Below are positions 43,555 through 52,837 of a stretch of 64,000 bases of DNA, piece after piece. Numbering within the stretch: position 1 is the stretch's first letter; every line of letters begins with the position of its first letter. The translations under genes and the position numbers were made by a program. Source of the stretch: Azoarcus sp. (lineage in GTDB: Bacteria; Pseudomonadota; Gammaproteobacteria; Burkholderiales; Rhodocyclaceae); contig JAUVVG010000003.1 of NCBI GenBank assembly GCA_030604735.1, positions 82,987 through 146,986 of the forward strand. The letters are read 5' to 3'. The notes beneath the pieces are model-generated. The model had not been told where the DNA came from and ran no database searches. It worked only from the letters and a program-made list of their open reading frames with translations.

Positions 43555-46188
43555 ATGCGCAGCGAATGGGTCCGCTTCGTGCTGCCGCTGGTCGCATTCT
43601 CGCTGCTGATCGCCTCGATCGGCGCTTTCGGCTACCGCACCCTCGCCGAGGAGATCCGGCGCGAAACCCACCGCACGCTCGCAGTGATCGCCGAGCAGAA
43701 ACGCCAGCAGATCGAAGCCTGGTTGACCGAGACCCGGGTCGATGCCGAACTCTACTTCAGCGATTATTCCCAGTTGCAGATGCTGTTGAACCAGTGGTTT
43801 GCCGGCGACCGGAGGCAGGACGCCTTACTGCAGCGCATGCAAGGCCTGATGGACAAGGTCGCGCAGGCGCGCGGCTGGTCCGGGTTGGCGATCGTCGACG
43901 CCCAAGGCTTGACCGTGTTTACCGTCGGCGAAGTCTATGTCGACACGCATCTTGCGCTGATCGCGGACATTCTTTCCCGCCCACGGATCGAACTGGTCGA
44001 TCTGTACCGCAACCCGGCCGGCGAGGTTCATTACGGCGTACTCGCGCCGATCGGGCTTGCCGGCGCCGCAGCCGAAGGGGTCGCCTACCTGACCTGGAAA
44101 GCCGACGACGCCTTGTATCCCCTGGTCGAATCCTGGCCGGTCCCCACCCGCAGTGCGGAAACCTACCTGGTACGACGCGACCCCGAAGGCGTGCGCTTCC
44201 TGACCCCTTTGCGCCATGACAACCACGAAGCACTCGACCTGGTGCTGCCGCTGGACTTTCCTGCGCTACCGGCCGCACGCGCGGTTCAGGGCGAATCGGG
44301 CATCCTCTCCGGCGGGCGCGACTACCGCGGCGTACCGGTGCTCTCTTACGGCGCCCCAGTGGAAGGCACGCCCTGGCTGATGCTGGCCGAGATCGACGAG
44401 GTCGAGGCCTATGCCGGCATCCGTACCATCACCTGGGCGACCGGGGTGATCATGGCCATCGGCCTGATCTTCGTGTATTCGATCGCCTTCCTTCTGTGGC
44501 GGCGGGAAAGACAGCGGCGCGACCTGCTCGCCCGCGCACATTACGAACAGCAGTTGCAACAGGCATTTGACGCGGCCGAGGCAGCCAACGCGGCCAAGAG
44601 CGAGTTTCTCGCCCACATGAGCCACGAAATCCGTACCCCGATGAACGCGGTGCTCGGGCTGGCGCAAGTGCTCGAACGCGATGCGCTGACACCTGGCCAG
44701 CGCGAGATGGTCGAGCGTATCCGCAGCGCGGGCCAATCCCTGCTCACCATCCTGAACGACGTGCTGGATTTGTCGAAGATCGAAGCCGGCCAGCTCCGAC
44801 TGGAAGCCCGTCCGTTCGACCTCGCCAGGCTGCTCGCCCATCTCGACAGCTTGATGGGACAAGCGGCTCGCGAGAAAGGCCTGAGCCTGCGCATCGACAA
44901 CTGTACGCCGGCCGGCATGCTGGTCGGCGATGGGCTGCGGCTGGAGCAGGTGCTGTTCAACCTGACCACCAACGCGATCAAGTTCACCGAGCGCGGTGTC
45001 GTCGAGGTCCGGGTGCGACGCCTGTCATCCGACGCCGACGAGACCCGGCTGCGTTTCTCGATTCGAGACAGCGGCATCGGCATCGCGCCCGAGGCCATGG
45101 AGAAACTGTTCACCCCCTTCACCCAGGCCGACGGCGGCATCGGCCGTCGTTTCGGCGGCACCGGGCTGGGGCTGTCGATCTGCAAGCGCCTGGTCGAACT
45201 GATGGGCGGACAGATCGGCGCCGAGAGCGAACCCGGCCGCGGCAGCACCTTCTGGTTCGAGCTGCCGTTCCGGCATGCCGAGGCGGACAACGCGGGCCAC
45301 GCGCCGGCCGCCGCCTCGTCGCCCCACGTTCTCCGGTCCGGTCCACGCCTGCAGGGTAAGCATGTGCTGGTGGTCGACGACAGCGCGATGAACCGCGATC
45401 TGGCCGAGCGTGCGCTCGCACTGGAAGGCGCGAGCGCCACGCTCGCCGCCGACGGCCTGCAAGCCCTCCAGTTGCTGGCGTCCCGGCCAGACGGTTTCGA
45501 TGCGGTGCTGATGGACGTTCAGATGCCGGTCATGGACGGTTTGCGCGCGACCCGCGCGATTCGCGACGAACTCGGACTGGGTGCGCTGCCTATCATCGCC
45601 TTCACCGCCGGCGTACGCGAAGATCAACAGATCGCGATGCGCGCAGCCGGCGCGAACGATGTGCTGGCGAAACCGATAGACATCGAACAGATGGCGACGT
45701 TGCTCGCACAGTGGATCACCCCCCGCTCGACCCGAAGCGCCGCCGACCCCGAACCCACCCAACCGTCTGCAATGAGGAGGGAACCCGAGCCCCAGTCTGC
45801 CCTTGAAGCCTTCCCCCAACCCGAGCGCTTCCCGGAAATTCCTGGCATCGACCGCGACGCGGCCGAACGCCGCCTCGGCCGCGACCGCGAGATGTTCCTG
45901 GACCTGCTGCAGATGTTCGCCGACGACAATGCCGACGTGATCCGGAAAACCCGCGACGATCTTGCCCGCGGCGACCGTGACAGCGCCGCCCGCCGCCTCC
46001 ATACCCTGGGCAGCAACGCCGGCTTCATCTGCGCCCTCGACCTGATGGCCAACGCCAGGACGTTGGAGACCGCGATAGACGAGGGGAAGACCAACCTCGA
46101 TGCCGGCCTGGACGACCTCGATGCCGAAATCGGGGTCTTGCTCAGCGAAAGCTCGGTGTGGTTGAAGTCACGTGGACAGACCCTCTGA
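43555..46188 (+). CDS. hybrid histidine kinase (sensor-HisKA-HATPase-REC-HPt)
   Basis: A kinase of about 877 residues: helix 1 (about 6-25), a dCache-like periplasmic sensor (about 30-290), helix 2 (about 300-320), HisKA with His357 in AHMSHEIRTPMNAVLG, an HATPase, a receiver with Asp654 in DAVLMDVQMPVMDG and a C-terminal HPt with His816 in LHTLGSNAGFI. All phosphorelay residues are present. The start is uncertain; a GTG at 43441 would add 38 residues rich in Ser and Pro, and neither site has a clear ribosome site. No cognate regulator is adjacent, so the output is unknown. Confidence 0.88.
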   Translation: MRSEWVRFVLPLVAFSLLIASIGAFGYRTLAEEIRRETHRTLAVIAEQKRQQIEAWLTETRVDAELYFSDYSQLQMLLNQWFAGDRRQDALLQRMQGLMDKVAQARGWSGLAIVDAQGLTVFTVGEVYVDTHLALIADILSRPRIELVDLYRNPAGEVHYGVLAPIGLAGAAAEGVAYLTWKADDALYPLVESWPVPTRSAETYLVRRDPEGVRFLTPLRHDNHEALDLVLPLDFPALPAARAVQGESGILSGGRDYRGVPVLSYGAPVEGTPWLMLAEIDEVEAYAGIRTITWATGVIMAIGLIFVYSIAFLLWRRERQRRDLLARAHYEQQLQQAFDAAEAANAAKSEFLAHMSHEIRTPMNAVLGLAQVLERDALTPGQREMVERIRSAGQSLLTILNDVLDLSKIEAGQLRLEARPFDLARLLAHLDSLMGQAAREKGLSLRIDNCTPAGMLVGDGLRLEQVLFNLTTNAIKFTERGVVEVRVRRLSSDADETRLRFSIRDSGIGIAPEAMEKLFTPFTQADGGIGRRFGGTGLGLSICKRLVELMGGQIGAESEPGRGSTFWFELPFRHAEADNAGHAPAAASSPHVLRSGPRLQGKHVLVVDDSAMNRDLAERALALEGASATLAADGLQALQLLASRPDGFDAVLMDVQMPVMDGLRATRAIRDELGLGALPIIAFTAGVREDQQIAMRAAGANDVLAKPIDIEQMATLLAQWITPRSTRSAADPEPTQPSAMRREPEPQSALEAFPQPERFPEIPGIDRDAAERRLGRDREMFLDLLQMFADDNADVIRKTRDDLARGDRDSAARRLHTLGSNAGFICALDLMANARTLETAIDEGKTNLDAGLDDLDAEIGVLLSESSVWLKSRGQTL

Positions 46189-46322
46189 CCCGGTGGTCAC
46201 AATCTCCCAGCCGGCCCAGACCCCGAACGCGACAGACTCTGCATCGAGGAGGCCGAGCGCCGTCTGACGGCGTATCGGTCCGGAAGAGTCAAGGGAATAC
46301 CGGCCGAGGACGTGCTCGGAAT

Positions 46323-47129
46323 TCACTCCCCCGCGTTCGGGAAGAACAGCTGCTCGCCTGCGATCCGGTAGGACGCGATCGCAGCCTGGCCGTCGTCGGA
46401 CACCAGCCAGTCGATGAACTTCTGCCCGGCCTCGGCTTTCACGTGCGGGTGACGTTCCGGGTTCACCAGCATCACGCCGTACTGGTTGAACAGGCGCGTA
46501 TCGCCCTCGACCAGCACGGCGAGGTCGGCGCGGTTCTTGAAACTGAGCCAGGTGCCACGGTCCGAGAGCACATAGGCGCCGCTGGAGGCGGCCATGTTCA
46601 GCGCCTGCCCCATGCCGCAACCGCATTCGCGATAGCCTCTCCCCTTGTTCTCGCCGACACCGGCGGTTTCCCAGTAACGCAGCTCGGCGGCGTGGGTGCC
46701 ACTCTTGTCGCCACGCGAGATGATGGCCGCGTTGCTACTCGCCAGTCCGGTCAGCGCCACGGCGATATCGTTGCCACGCACCCCGACCGGATCCCTGCTC
46801 GGCCCGATCAGTACGAAGTCGTTGTACATCACCGCCAGCCGCTCGACGCCGTATCCATCGGTGACGAAACGCTCCTCGGCTTGCCAATCATGCACGAACA
46901 CCACATCGGCATCGCCACGTCGCCCCACGTCCAGCGCCTGGCCGGTGCCGAGCGCGACCACCCGTACCTCGACACCGGACGCCGCGGTAAAAATCGGCAG
47001 GATGTGACGGAACAGCCCGGACTGCTCGGTCGAGGTGGTCGAGGCCACGATGATCGATTGCGCGTGGGCGCCCACCGAAAGCAGCAGGGTGAACAGGGCG
47101 GTCAGGAGCGCCGGAACGGTGCGGATCAT
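46323..47129 (-). CDS. tupA: TupA-type tungstate-binding protein, orphan
   Basis: A 268-residue periplasmic binding protein with a signal peptide (MIRTVPALLTALFTLLLSVG..., about 23 residues). The mature start has the tungstate-protein motif ASTTSTEQSGLFRHILP, in which the TTS-x-x-x-SG loop binds the oxyanion, and later GDKSGTHAAELRYW. Family members bind WO4 or MoO4 with high affinity. No tupB or tupC gene is in the window. The ATG at 47129 uses the last codons and TGA of cueR as its ribosome site (GGAGTGA), so it is coupled to cueR. Its place in a copper operon is unexpected. Confidence 0.88.
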   Translation of the reverse strand: MIRTVPALLTALFTLLLSVGAHAQSIIVASTTSTEQSGLFRHILPIFTAASGVEVRVVALGTGQALDVGRRGDADVVFVHDWQAEERFVTDGYGVERLAVMYNDFVLIGPSRDPVGVRGNDIAVALTGLASSNAAIISRGDKSGTHAAELRYWETAGVGENKGRGYRECGCGMGQALNMAASSGAYVLSDRGTWLSFKNRADLAVLVEGDTRLFNQYGVMLVNPERHPHVKAEAGQKFIDWLVSDDGQAAIASYRIAGEQLFFPNAGE

Positions 47130-47131
47130 GC

Positions 47132-47557
47132 TCACTCCGATGAAGAGGGATGACCACATTGTACCGATCGAGGATGATCGAGATCCGCCAGTATCGGGCA
47201 GTCGGGTCTGTCGTCGCCGTGACAGCGGTTCGCCAGTGTCTGCAAGGTATCGACCATGCCCTGCAGCTCGGCGATCTTGCGCTGCAGGGTCGCGACATGG
47301 TCGAGGGCGATGCGCTTCACGTCGGCGCTCGCCCGGCCCTGGTCGTGCCACAACGCGAGCAGATCACCGATGTCGCCCAAGGCAAAGCCGAGGTCACGGG
47401 CGCGGCGGATGAAGCGCAGCACGTGAATATCCTCGTCGGTGTAGTCGCGATAGCCCGATTCGGTCCGCCGCACCGATGGCACCAACCCGATCGATTCATA
47501 GTAGCGAATCATCTTGGCCGAAACGCCCGAAGCGTCGGAAGCCTTGCCGATATTCAT
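47132..47557 (-). CDS. cueR: CueR-type copper(I)-responsive MerR regulator
   Basis: A 141-residue MerR-family activator. The N-terminal helix-turn-helix is MNIGKASDASGVSAKMIRYY, the wing contains RTESGYRDYTDEDI, and the metal loop has Cys112 and Cys120 spaced as C-x7-C (CHGDDRPDC), exactly the CueR copper-binding pattern. It should activate copA through the 19-bp-spaced promoter at 50316-50346. The ATG at 47557 (or 47560) has the strong site AAGGAGGGGC. It is downstream of copA, separated by 172 bp of simple Ala/Lys-type sequence, and directly upstream of tupA. Confidence 0.92.
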   Translation of the reverse strand: MNIGKASDASGVSAKMIRYYESIGLVPSVRRTESGYRDYTDEDIHVLRFIRRARDLGFALGDIGDLLALWHDQGRASADVKRIALDHVATLQRKIAELQGMVDTLQTLANRCHGDDRPDCPILADLDHPRSVQCGHPSSSE

Positions 47558-47729
47558 CATGCCCCTCCTTGCCGCATGCCACGCCCTGCCCCTCGCGAGC
47601 TTGCGGGCGACATTGCCGGCCACATTGCCAGCCACCTTCCCAGCCGAAGCCTTCTCCACACCCTTCGCCCCACTTCTTGCTGCACCGCCGACAGGACTCC
47701 TCGCCGCAGCCTGGGCCACCCGCCCCGCT

Positions 47730-50279
47730 TCACCGCGCGGCCGCCAGGCCTTCCGCCAGCCCGGTTTCGCCATGGGCCGGCGCGAAGGCCTGGAAGCGAC
47801 GCAACCGCAGCGCGTTGCCCAGCACGAATATGCTGGACAGCGACATCGCCGCCGCGGCGAACACCGGCGACAGCAGCAGCCCGGCGGCCGGATAGAACAC
47901 CCCGGCTGCGAGCGGGATCAGCGCCGAGTTGTAGGCGAAGGCCCAGAACAGGTTCTGCTTGATGTTGCGCATGGTCGCCCGCGACAGCGCGATCGCCCGC
48001 GGCACGCCGGCCAGATCGCCGGACATCAGCACCACGTCGGCGCTCTCGATCGCGACGTCGGTGCCGGTGCCGATCGCGATGCCGACATCGGCCTCGGCCA
48101 GCGCCGGCGCGTCGTTGATGCCGTCGCCGACGAAGGCGACCCGGACCGGACGGTCCGGCTTACCCGCCGCCGAACCCTGCTCACGCAAGGACTTCAGCGC
48201 CTCGACCTTGCCGTCCGGCAACACCTCGGCCACCACCTGGTCGATCCCGGCCAGGCGCGCGATCGCCGCGGCGGTACGCTGGTTGTCACCGGTGATCATC
48301 GCAACACGCAACCCCATGGCGTGCAGCGCGCGCACCGCCTCGACCGAAGTCGGCTTGAGCGGATCGGCCACCGCGATGATCGCGGCCAGGCGGCCGTCTA
48401 TCGCGGCATACAGCGGGGTCTTGCCCTCGTCGCCGAGCCGCGCGGCTTCATCCGCGAACACGCCGACATCGAGCCCGATCGCGCGCATCCAGCGGTCGGC
48501 GCCGACCTCGATCCTGCGCCCCCCCACGTTCGCCCGTACCCCGTGCCCGGCGGTCGCCTCGAAGCCCTCGGCCTCTTCAAGCGTCGCCCCGGCTTCGCGC
48601 GCAGCGGCAACGATCGCCACGGCGATTGGGTGTTCCGAACGTCGCTCGACCGCGGCGACCGCCGCCAGCACCTCGTCGCGGGCAAAGCCTTCCGCAACCG
48701 CCAGATCGGTCAGCACCGGTTTGCCCAGGGTCAGCGTGCCGGTCTTGTCCAGCGCGACCACATCGGCCTCACGCAGCAACTGCAAGGCATCACCCTTGCG
48801 GAACAGCACCCCCATCGCCGCGGCGCGGCCGGTCGCGACCATGATGGAAGTCGGCGTCGCCAGCCCCATCGCGCACGGGCAGGCGACGATCAGCACCGCC
48901 ACCGCATTGACCAAGGCAAAGGTCAGCGCCGGCTCAGGGCCAAAGATCAACCAGACCAGAAAGGTCAGCAGCGCCACCCCCATCACCACCGGCACGAACA
49001 CCATGGTGACCTTGTCCACCAGCGCCTGGATCGGTAGCTTGGTCCCCTGCGCCGCCTCGACCATGCGGATGATCTGCGCCAGCACGGTGTCGGCGCCGAC
49101 CTTGGTCGCGCGGAAGCTGAACGCCCCGCGGGTGTTGAGCGTCCCGCCGACGACTTCATCGCCGACCGCCTTCTCGACCGGCACCGGCTCGCCGCTGATC
49201 ATGGACTCATCCACGAAGGACGCGCCCTCGACCACCTCGCCATCGACCGCGATCTTCTCGCCCGGACGCACCTCGACGATGTCGCCGACCACGACCGATT
49301 CGATCGTCACCTCGACGGACTTGCCCTCACGCAGCACCCGGGCGGTGCGCGGCTGGATCCGCATCAGGCGCTGGATCGCCTCGCTGGTGCGGCCGCGCGC
49401 CCGCGCCTCGAGTAATCGCCCGACCAGGATCAGCGTGACGATGACCGCCGCCGCCTCGAAGTAGATATTGACCGTACCCTCGGGCAGCACGCCGGGTGCG
49501 AGCAACGCGACCATCGAGTAGGACCAGGCCGCACCGGTGCCGAGCGCGACCAGCGCGTTCATGTCCGGCGCGCCGCGCAGCAGCGCCGGCACCCCCTTGT
49601 GGAAGAAGCGCAAGCCCGGGCCGAACATCACCACCGTGGTCAGCAACGCCTGCAACCACCCGCTTTGCCTGTGACCGATCGTCGCCATCACCCAGTCATG
49701 CATGCCCGGGATCAGGTGCGAGCCCATCTCCAGCACGAACACCGGCAACGTCAGCACCACCGCGATCCACACCGCGCGCTGCAGGCTTTGCCGCTCGGCC
49801 TCGGCGTTGTCGGCACGGCGCGCCTGGCTACCGCTTTCGAGCGGCTGCGCGCCAAAGCCGGCCTTCTTCACCGCCTCGACCAGCGCCGGCAAGGGCACCT
49901 CGCCCAGAGTCGCGATGCTGGCACGGCGGGTCGCGAGGTTCACGTTCGCATCGAGCACGCCGGGCACCCGCTTCAGCACCTTCTCGACCCGGCCGACGCA
50001 GGCGGCGCAACTCATGCCGTCGATGTCCAGCGTGACCTCGCCCCGCTCGACCGCATAGCCGGCCTTCTCGATTGCCTCGCCCAGTTGCTGCGGCGACACC
50101 GCCGGCGTTGCGGTGACGGTGGCGGTCTCGGTGGCCAGATTCACACTCGCCGAAATGACACCGTCGACCTTGAGCAAGGCACGCTCCACATGAGCAACGC
50201 ATGATGCGCAGGTCATGCCGGTGACGTGGAGCGTAGTGGACTGCGTGGCGGAAGCCGCGCCGGTTGCCGGGGCATTCAT
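47730..50279 (-). CDS. copA: copper-exporting P1B-type ATPase CopA
   Basis: An 849-residue Cu(I) efflux ATPase with two N-terminal heavy-metal domains (Cys24/Cys27 in MTCASC and Cys91/Cys94 in MSCAAC), eight membrane helices, the transport motif CPC in IVACPCAMG, the phosphorylation motif DKTGTLT and [10 protein letters not shown]. Export of cytoplasmic Cu(I) to the periplasm is the expected role. The ATG at 50279 follows AAGGAA at good spacing. It is first in the operon copA-cueR-tupA with the CueR promoter upstream, and is divergent from the gene at 50497. Confidence 0.96.
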   Translation of the reverse strand: MNAPATGAASATQSTTLHVTGMTCASCVAHVERALLKVDGVISASVNLATETATVTATPAVSPQQLGEAIEKAGYAVERGEVTLDIDGMSCAACVGRVEKVLKRVPGVLDANVNLATRRASIATLGEVPLPALVEAVKKAGFGAQPLESGSQARRADNAEAERQSLQRAVWIAVVLTLPVFVLEMGSHLIPGMHDWVMATIGHRQSGWLQALLTTVVMFGPGLRFFHKGVPALLRGAPDMNALVALGTGAAWSYSMVALLAPGVLPEGTVNIYFEAAAVIVTLILVGRLLEARARGRTSEAIQRLMRIQPRTARVLREGKSVEVTIESVVVGDIVEVRPGEKIAVDGEVVEGASFVDESMISGEPVPVEKAVGDEVVGGTLNTRGAFSFRATKVGADTVLAQIIRMVEAAQGTKLPIQALVDKVTMVFVPVVMGVALLTFLVWLIFGPEPALTFALVNAVAVLIVACPCAMGLATPTSIMVATGRAAAMGVLFRKGDALQLLREADVVALDKTGTLTLGKPVLTDLAVAEGFARDEVLAAVAAVERRSEHPIAVAIVAAAREAGATLEEAEGFEATAGHGVRANVGGRRIEVGADRWMRAIGLDVGVFADEAARLGDEGKTPLYAAIDGRLAAIIAVADPLKPTSVEAVRALHAMGLRVAMITGDNQRTAAAIARLAGIDQVVAEVLPDGKVEALKSLREQGSAAGKPDRPVRVAFVGDGINDAPALAEADVGIAIGTGTDVAIESADVVLMSGDLAGVPRAIALSRATMRNIKQNLFWAFAYNSALIPLAAGVFYPAAGLLLSPVFAAAAMSLSSIFVLGNALRLRRFQAFAPAHGETGLAEGLAAAR

Positions 50280-50315
50280 CTTCGATTCCTTCACTCGATA
50301 CCTTGGATACCATGA

Positions 50316-50346
50316 ACTGTAGACCTTGACCACATGGGAAGGTCAA
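50316..50346 (-). promoter_or_regulatory. CueR-type copA promoter/operator
   Basis: On the minus strand TTGACC (50341-50346) and TACAGT (50316-50321) are spaced by 19 bases, the long spacer typical of MerR-activated promoters. Between them is the dyad ACCTT-N11-AAGGT (50323-50343), matching the CueR pattern ACCTTCC...GGAAGGT on the left arm. This is a copper-induced promoter for copA. Confidence 0.8.
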
Positions 50347-50496
50347 GCGTCCCCGAGACGATATCGGCGATATCGCTCGCAAACACTGGAAGCAGGGTGT
50401 CGAAACGACACGGTACCCTTTCACCAACGCCTGTACTACCCTTGGATTCGATCGGACGCGGTGAGTACGGGCGCCGGAAATGAGAAGAGGTGGCCG

Positions 50497-51000
50497 ATGA
50501 CAGCAAAGCTTTCAAACGATGCGGAGTTCGACGTCGCGCAGAAAGGACTCGGCAAGATGATTTACGTCTTCTTCCTGATCCACATGCTGGCCTTCGGCGC
50601 TGCCGGTTTTCTGATGGCCTACGCGCCCGACAGGCCCGACCTGGGCTTCCTCTATGCCCATGGCGGTTTTGCCATTTTCGTGTATCTGATCTTCTACTTG
50701 GTTTTTTTCGGCGTGGACGAAGTCAAGTGGATGTTCATCAACGCCGGTCTCGGCGTGATGGCCATCTACACTCAGATCGAATGGATACTGTCGCTGTTCG
50801 GCGCGCGTATCGCCGACTACCCCTGGGAGGTACACGTCGTCCCGTTCCTGTACTTCGTGCTGTACACCTTCCTGTTGCGCCGGATGGTGCTCGACCTGAC
50901 CGGTGCGCTGTCTCATCCCGAGCGCCGGCAGTTCGTCGATACCGCGTATGTTCTAATCTACGCAGGCGTGATGATCGGGTCCTGGCTTGGGCGGGCGTAG
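50497..51000 (+). CDS. hypothetical five-helix membrane protein
   Basis: A 167-residue protein with five hydrophobic segments (for example IYVFFLIHMLAFGAAGFLMA at about 22-41 and VPFLYFVLYTFLLR near 126). I do not recognise the family. The ATG at 50497 has AGAAGAGG upstream. It is divergent from copA, 217 bp away, and may share copper regulation, though the CueR dyad is oriented toward copA. Cytoplasmic loops are short with few charged residues. No metal-binding Cys or His cluster stands out. It may be an integral membrane chaperone or transporter subunit, but this is unsupported. Confidence 0.75.
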   Translation: MTAKLSNDAEFDVAQKGLGKMIYVFFLIHMLAFGAAGFLMAYAPDRPDLGFLYAHGGFAIFVYLIFYLVFFGVDEVKWMFINAGLGVMAIYTQIEWILSLFGARIADYPWEVHVVPFLYFVLYTFLLRRMVLDLTGALSHPERRQFVDTAYVLIYAGVMIGSWLGRA

Positions 51001-51074
51001 CCAGGCGGTTAACCGATCACCGCTCGACCCGGATCTAGCACCACCAGACCTTTCGACCGGGTTTCAGCGTCATT

Positions 51075-52481
51075 TCAGTCATCACTGACATTCCTTTTCT
51101 GCCACGCGGCGAATTCCAGGGGCCGCAGTCCAAAACGGATGGCATTGCCGGAATGCAGGTTGTGGAATTCTTCGGTGGCCAGGGCGATGAAGCGTTCGCG
51201 ATCCTCCGCAGCAACCGTGTCGGGCACCTGGGCGCTGATCGTTGCCGGGTCGGCCTTGGCGCCGTTGCGGACAATGGCGGCGACCAGGGTCGACAACTGC
51301 TTGCGGTAGCGCAGACGTACGGCATCCGGCGGCACCAGTTGCTGGCGCACTGCGACGTATTGCTGACACGAGCGCTCGTAGGCGTGCACGAAGACATCGC
51401 GCAGCAGGTCCACGCGATTGAGTTCGTAGACACCGAGCAGACCTTCTATGTAGTCCTGCCCGGCCACGTCGATGAAGGACAGCGGCGAGAGGTTGTGCTG
51501 GATGAAAGGAATATTGGCGGCGAGCCGGGAGACCCGCTTGTTGACGTCCTCGAAGGGCTGCAGGTAAGGCAGGTGCACCATCAGGAAAAAGGACTGCTCG
51601 AAGGGGTCGTGAATCTCGGCCGCCATTTCGAGGACGACGTCGAACAGTTCCTCGATGCGCTGCGGCAAGGCGATGGGAAGGTAGACGCTGCCGCCGATTT
51701 CGACCGGCCGGCGGCGCAGGCGGCCGCAGGCGGCCGGATCAGGCATGAGACCGTCCGACAGGAAAGCATGCAGGGCGACGAGGGTTTCCGGATTGACGCC
51801 GACGTGTTCAATGTCGCGCACCAGATATTCGATGGCGGCCTTGTGGTTGAGGATCATCTGGGTTTCCAGCGCATCCTTGCCAGCGGCGGCCTGCCCATAT
51901 TCGATCAGCCGTTCGGTATCGAGCCGCGAATAGGTATTGCCTTCCAGTTGCGACGAGGCCCACGAAAGGTCGATCAGCAGGCGATCGAGAATATCGCGGG
52001 CAAAGGTGCCCGCCGGCGCCTCGTCCATCTCGGCCGCAGCCGGACGGCCGAGGTTGTACAGTTGCGTTCGCAGGGACGCCGGCAGATAGGCCGTATGATT
52101 TGGCGTGTATTGCTCAAGGAAGGACTGCTGGTAGCTGACCGGTGCCCGCTGTTGGCGGACCCGGCGCACATAGCGCCGGATTTCTTCCGCTTCCGGCGAC
52201 ACCTCGAGGTGGACCTCGGCGGTCAGTGTGTCGGATATCGAAGCCGACTCGCGAATGTCGGCGTCGATCACTCTCGGCTGACGGTAACGCCGACCGGGAC
52301 CCTTGCCCAGAAATGCAATCCTCTTCGCTGCGGCCAGTTCGGCCAGGCGGCGTTGCAGCGTACGACGGCTGACGACGTCCGCCAACGCCGTATGCAACTC
52401 CTCGATGCTGGCGCCCTCCGGGTAGCGGGCGATTCGAGCCTCAAGACGCTCGTTCAAGTCATCCGGCAGTTTTTTTGGCAT
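51075..52481 (-). CDS. Fic-family protein with N-terminal winged helix and degenerate active-site motif
   Basis: A 468-residue Fic-fold protein. Residues 1-65 form a winged-helix DNA-binding domain (SIEELHTALADVVSRRTLQRRL). An inhibitory-helix motif S-x-x-x-E-G is at 176-181 (SSQLEGN). The catalytic loop reads HLPYLQPFEDVNKRVSR, so the canonical H-P-F-x-x-G-N-G-R has Gln308 for His and Val for the first Gly. A His at 303 is upstream. AMP transfer is therefore doubtful; this subgroup looks like a pseudo-Fic or a repurposed enzyme. The ATG at 52481 begins just after a set of alternating operator repeats, suggesting autoregulation by its own winged helix. Confidence 0.85.
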   Translation of the reverse strand: MPKKLPDDLNERLEARIARYPEGASIEELHTALADVVSRRTLQRRLAELAAAKRIAFLGKGPGRRYRQPRVIDADIRESASISDTLTAEVHLEVSPEAEEIRRYVRRVRQQRAPVSYQQSFLEQYTPNHTAYLPASLRTQLYNLGRPAAAEMDEAPAGTFARDILDRLLIDLSWASSQLEGNTYSRLDTERLIEYGQAAAGKDALETQMILNHKAAIEYLVRDIEHVGVNPETLVALHAFLSDGLMPDPAACGRLRRRPVEIGGSVYLPIALPQRIEELFDVVLEMAAEIHDPFEQSFFLMVHLPYLQPFEDVNKRVSRLAANIPFIQHNLSPLSFIDVAGQDYIEGLLGVYELNRVDLLRDVFVHAYERSCQQYVAVRQQLVPPDAVRLRYRKQLSTLVAAIVRNGAKADPATISAQVPDTVAAEDRERFIALATEEFHNLHSGNAIRFGLRPLEFAAWQKRNVSDD

Positions 52482-52488
52482 GGATTTT

Positions 52489-52571
52489 TTGGCGCGACTA
52501 ATCGTTATTGCGCCAAAATTTTCGCCTTATTGGCGCGATTTGTCAAAATTCGCGCCACTCTATTGGCGCAA
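52489..52571. promoter_or_regulatory. five alternating operator-like repeats upstream of the Fic gene
   Basis: Nine-base sites of the form TTGGCGC(G/A)A occur five times in alternating orientation: plus at 52489-52497, minus at 52508-52516, plus at 52530-52538, minus at 52549-52557 and plus at 52563-52571. The first four make two inverted pairs with identical geometry (19 bases centre to centre, 10-base spacer). They begin 8 bases upstream of the Fic start codon. The remainder of 52572-52735 shows no clear gene. Confidence 0.75.
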
Positions 52572-52735
52572 TCGCGCGAATTCGAGGCGTATCACTGCGG
52601 AATGCTCGCGCAGGCACGGGCGGCAGGGTGAGGTGTGATTCAGTCGCCTTTTTGGATGTTGATACACCCTTTGTATTACTCTTTCGTTCGAGCGATACCG
52701 CAAATCCGGGATCCATGGGGAGCAGGAAGAGACTG

Positions 52736-52837
52736 ATGACGGAAATATTCCGCAGACATGGCGGGGCGCACGCTCCCAAGGCGAGCATGCGATCAGCGCC
52801 GGCCACCAAGCACATCCCGAAAGAAGACAATCGATGA
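52736..52837 (+). CDS. possible 33-residue leader protein
   Basis: A 33-residue open frame preceded by AGGAAGAG at good spacing, whose TGA overlaps the ATG of the metallopeptidase gene by 4 bp (ATGA). An in-frame ATG seven codons earlier (52715) is an alternative. The product is basic and has no recognisable motif. The coupling and ribosome site support translation, perhaps only as a leader for the downstream gene. Confidence 0.35.
   Translation: MTEIFRRHGGAHAPKASMRSAPATKHIPKEDNR

Noticed and set aside
47561..47729. Upstream extension of the CueR frame with Ala/Lys/Gly-rich residues
   Set aside because: The strong ribosome site and the MerR consensus start both place the CueR start at 47557; the extension is low-complexity intergenic DNA.
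47514..49464. Two long plus-strand frames opposite copA
   Set aside because: They lie entirely opposite CopA or its 172-bp downstream gap, and CopA has all its catalytic motifs.
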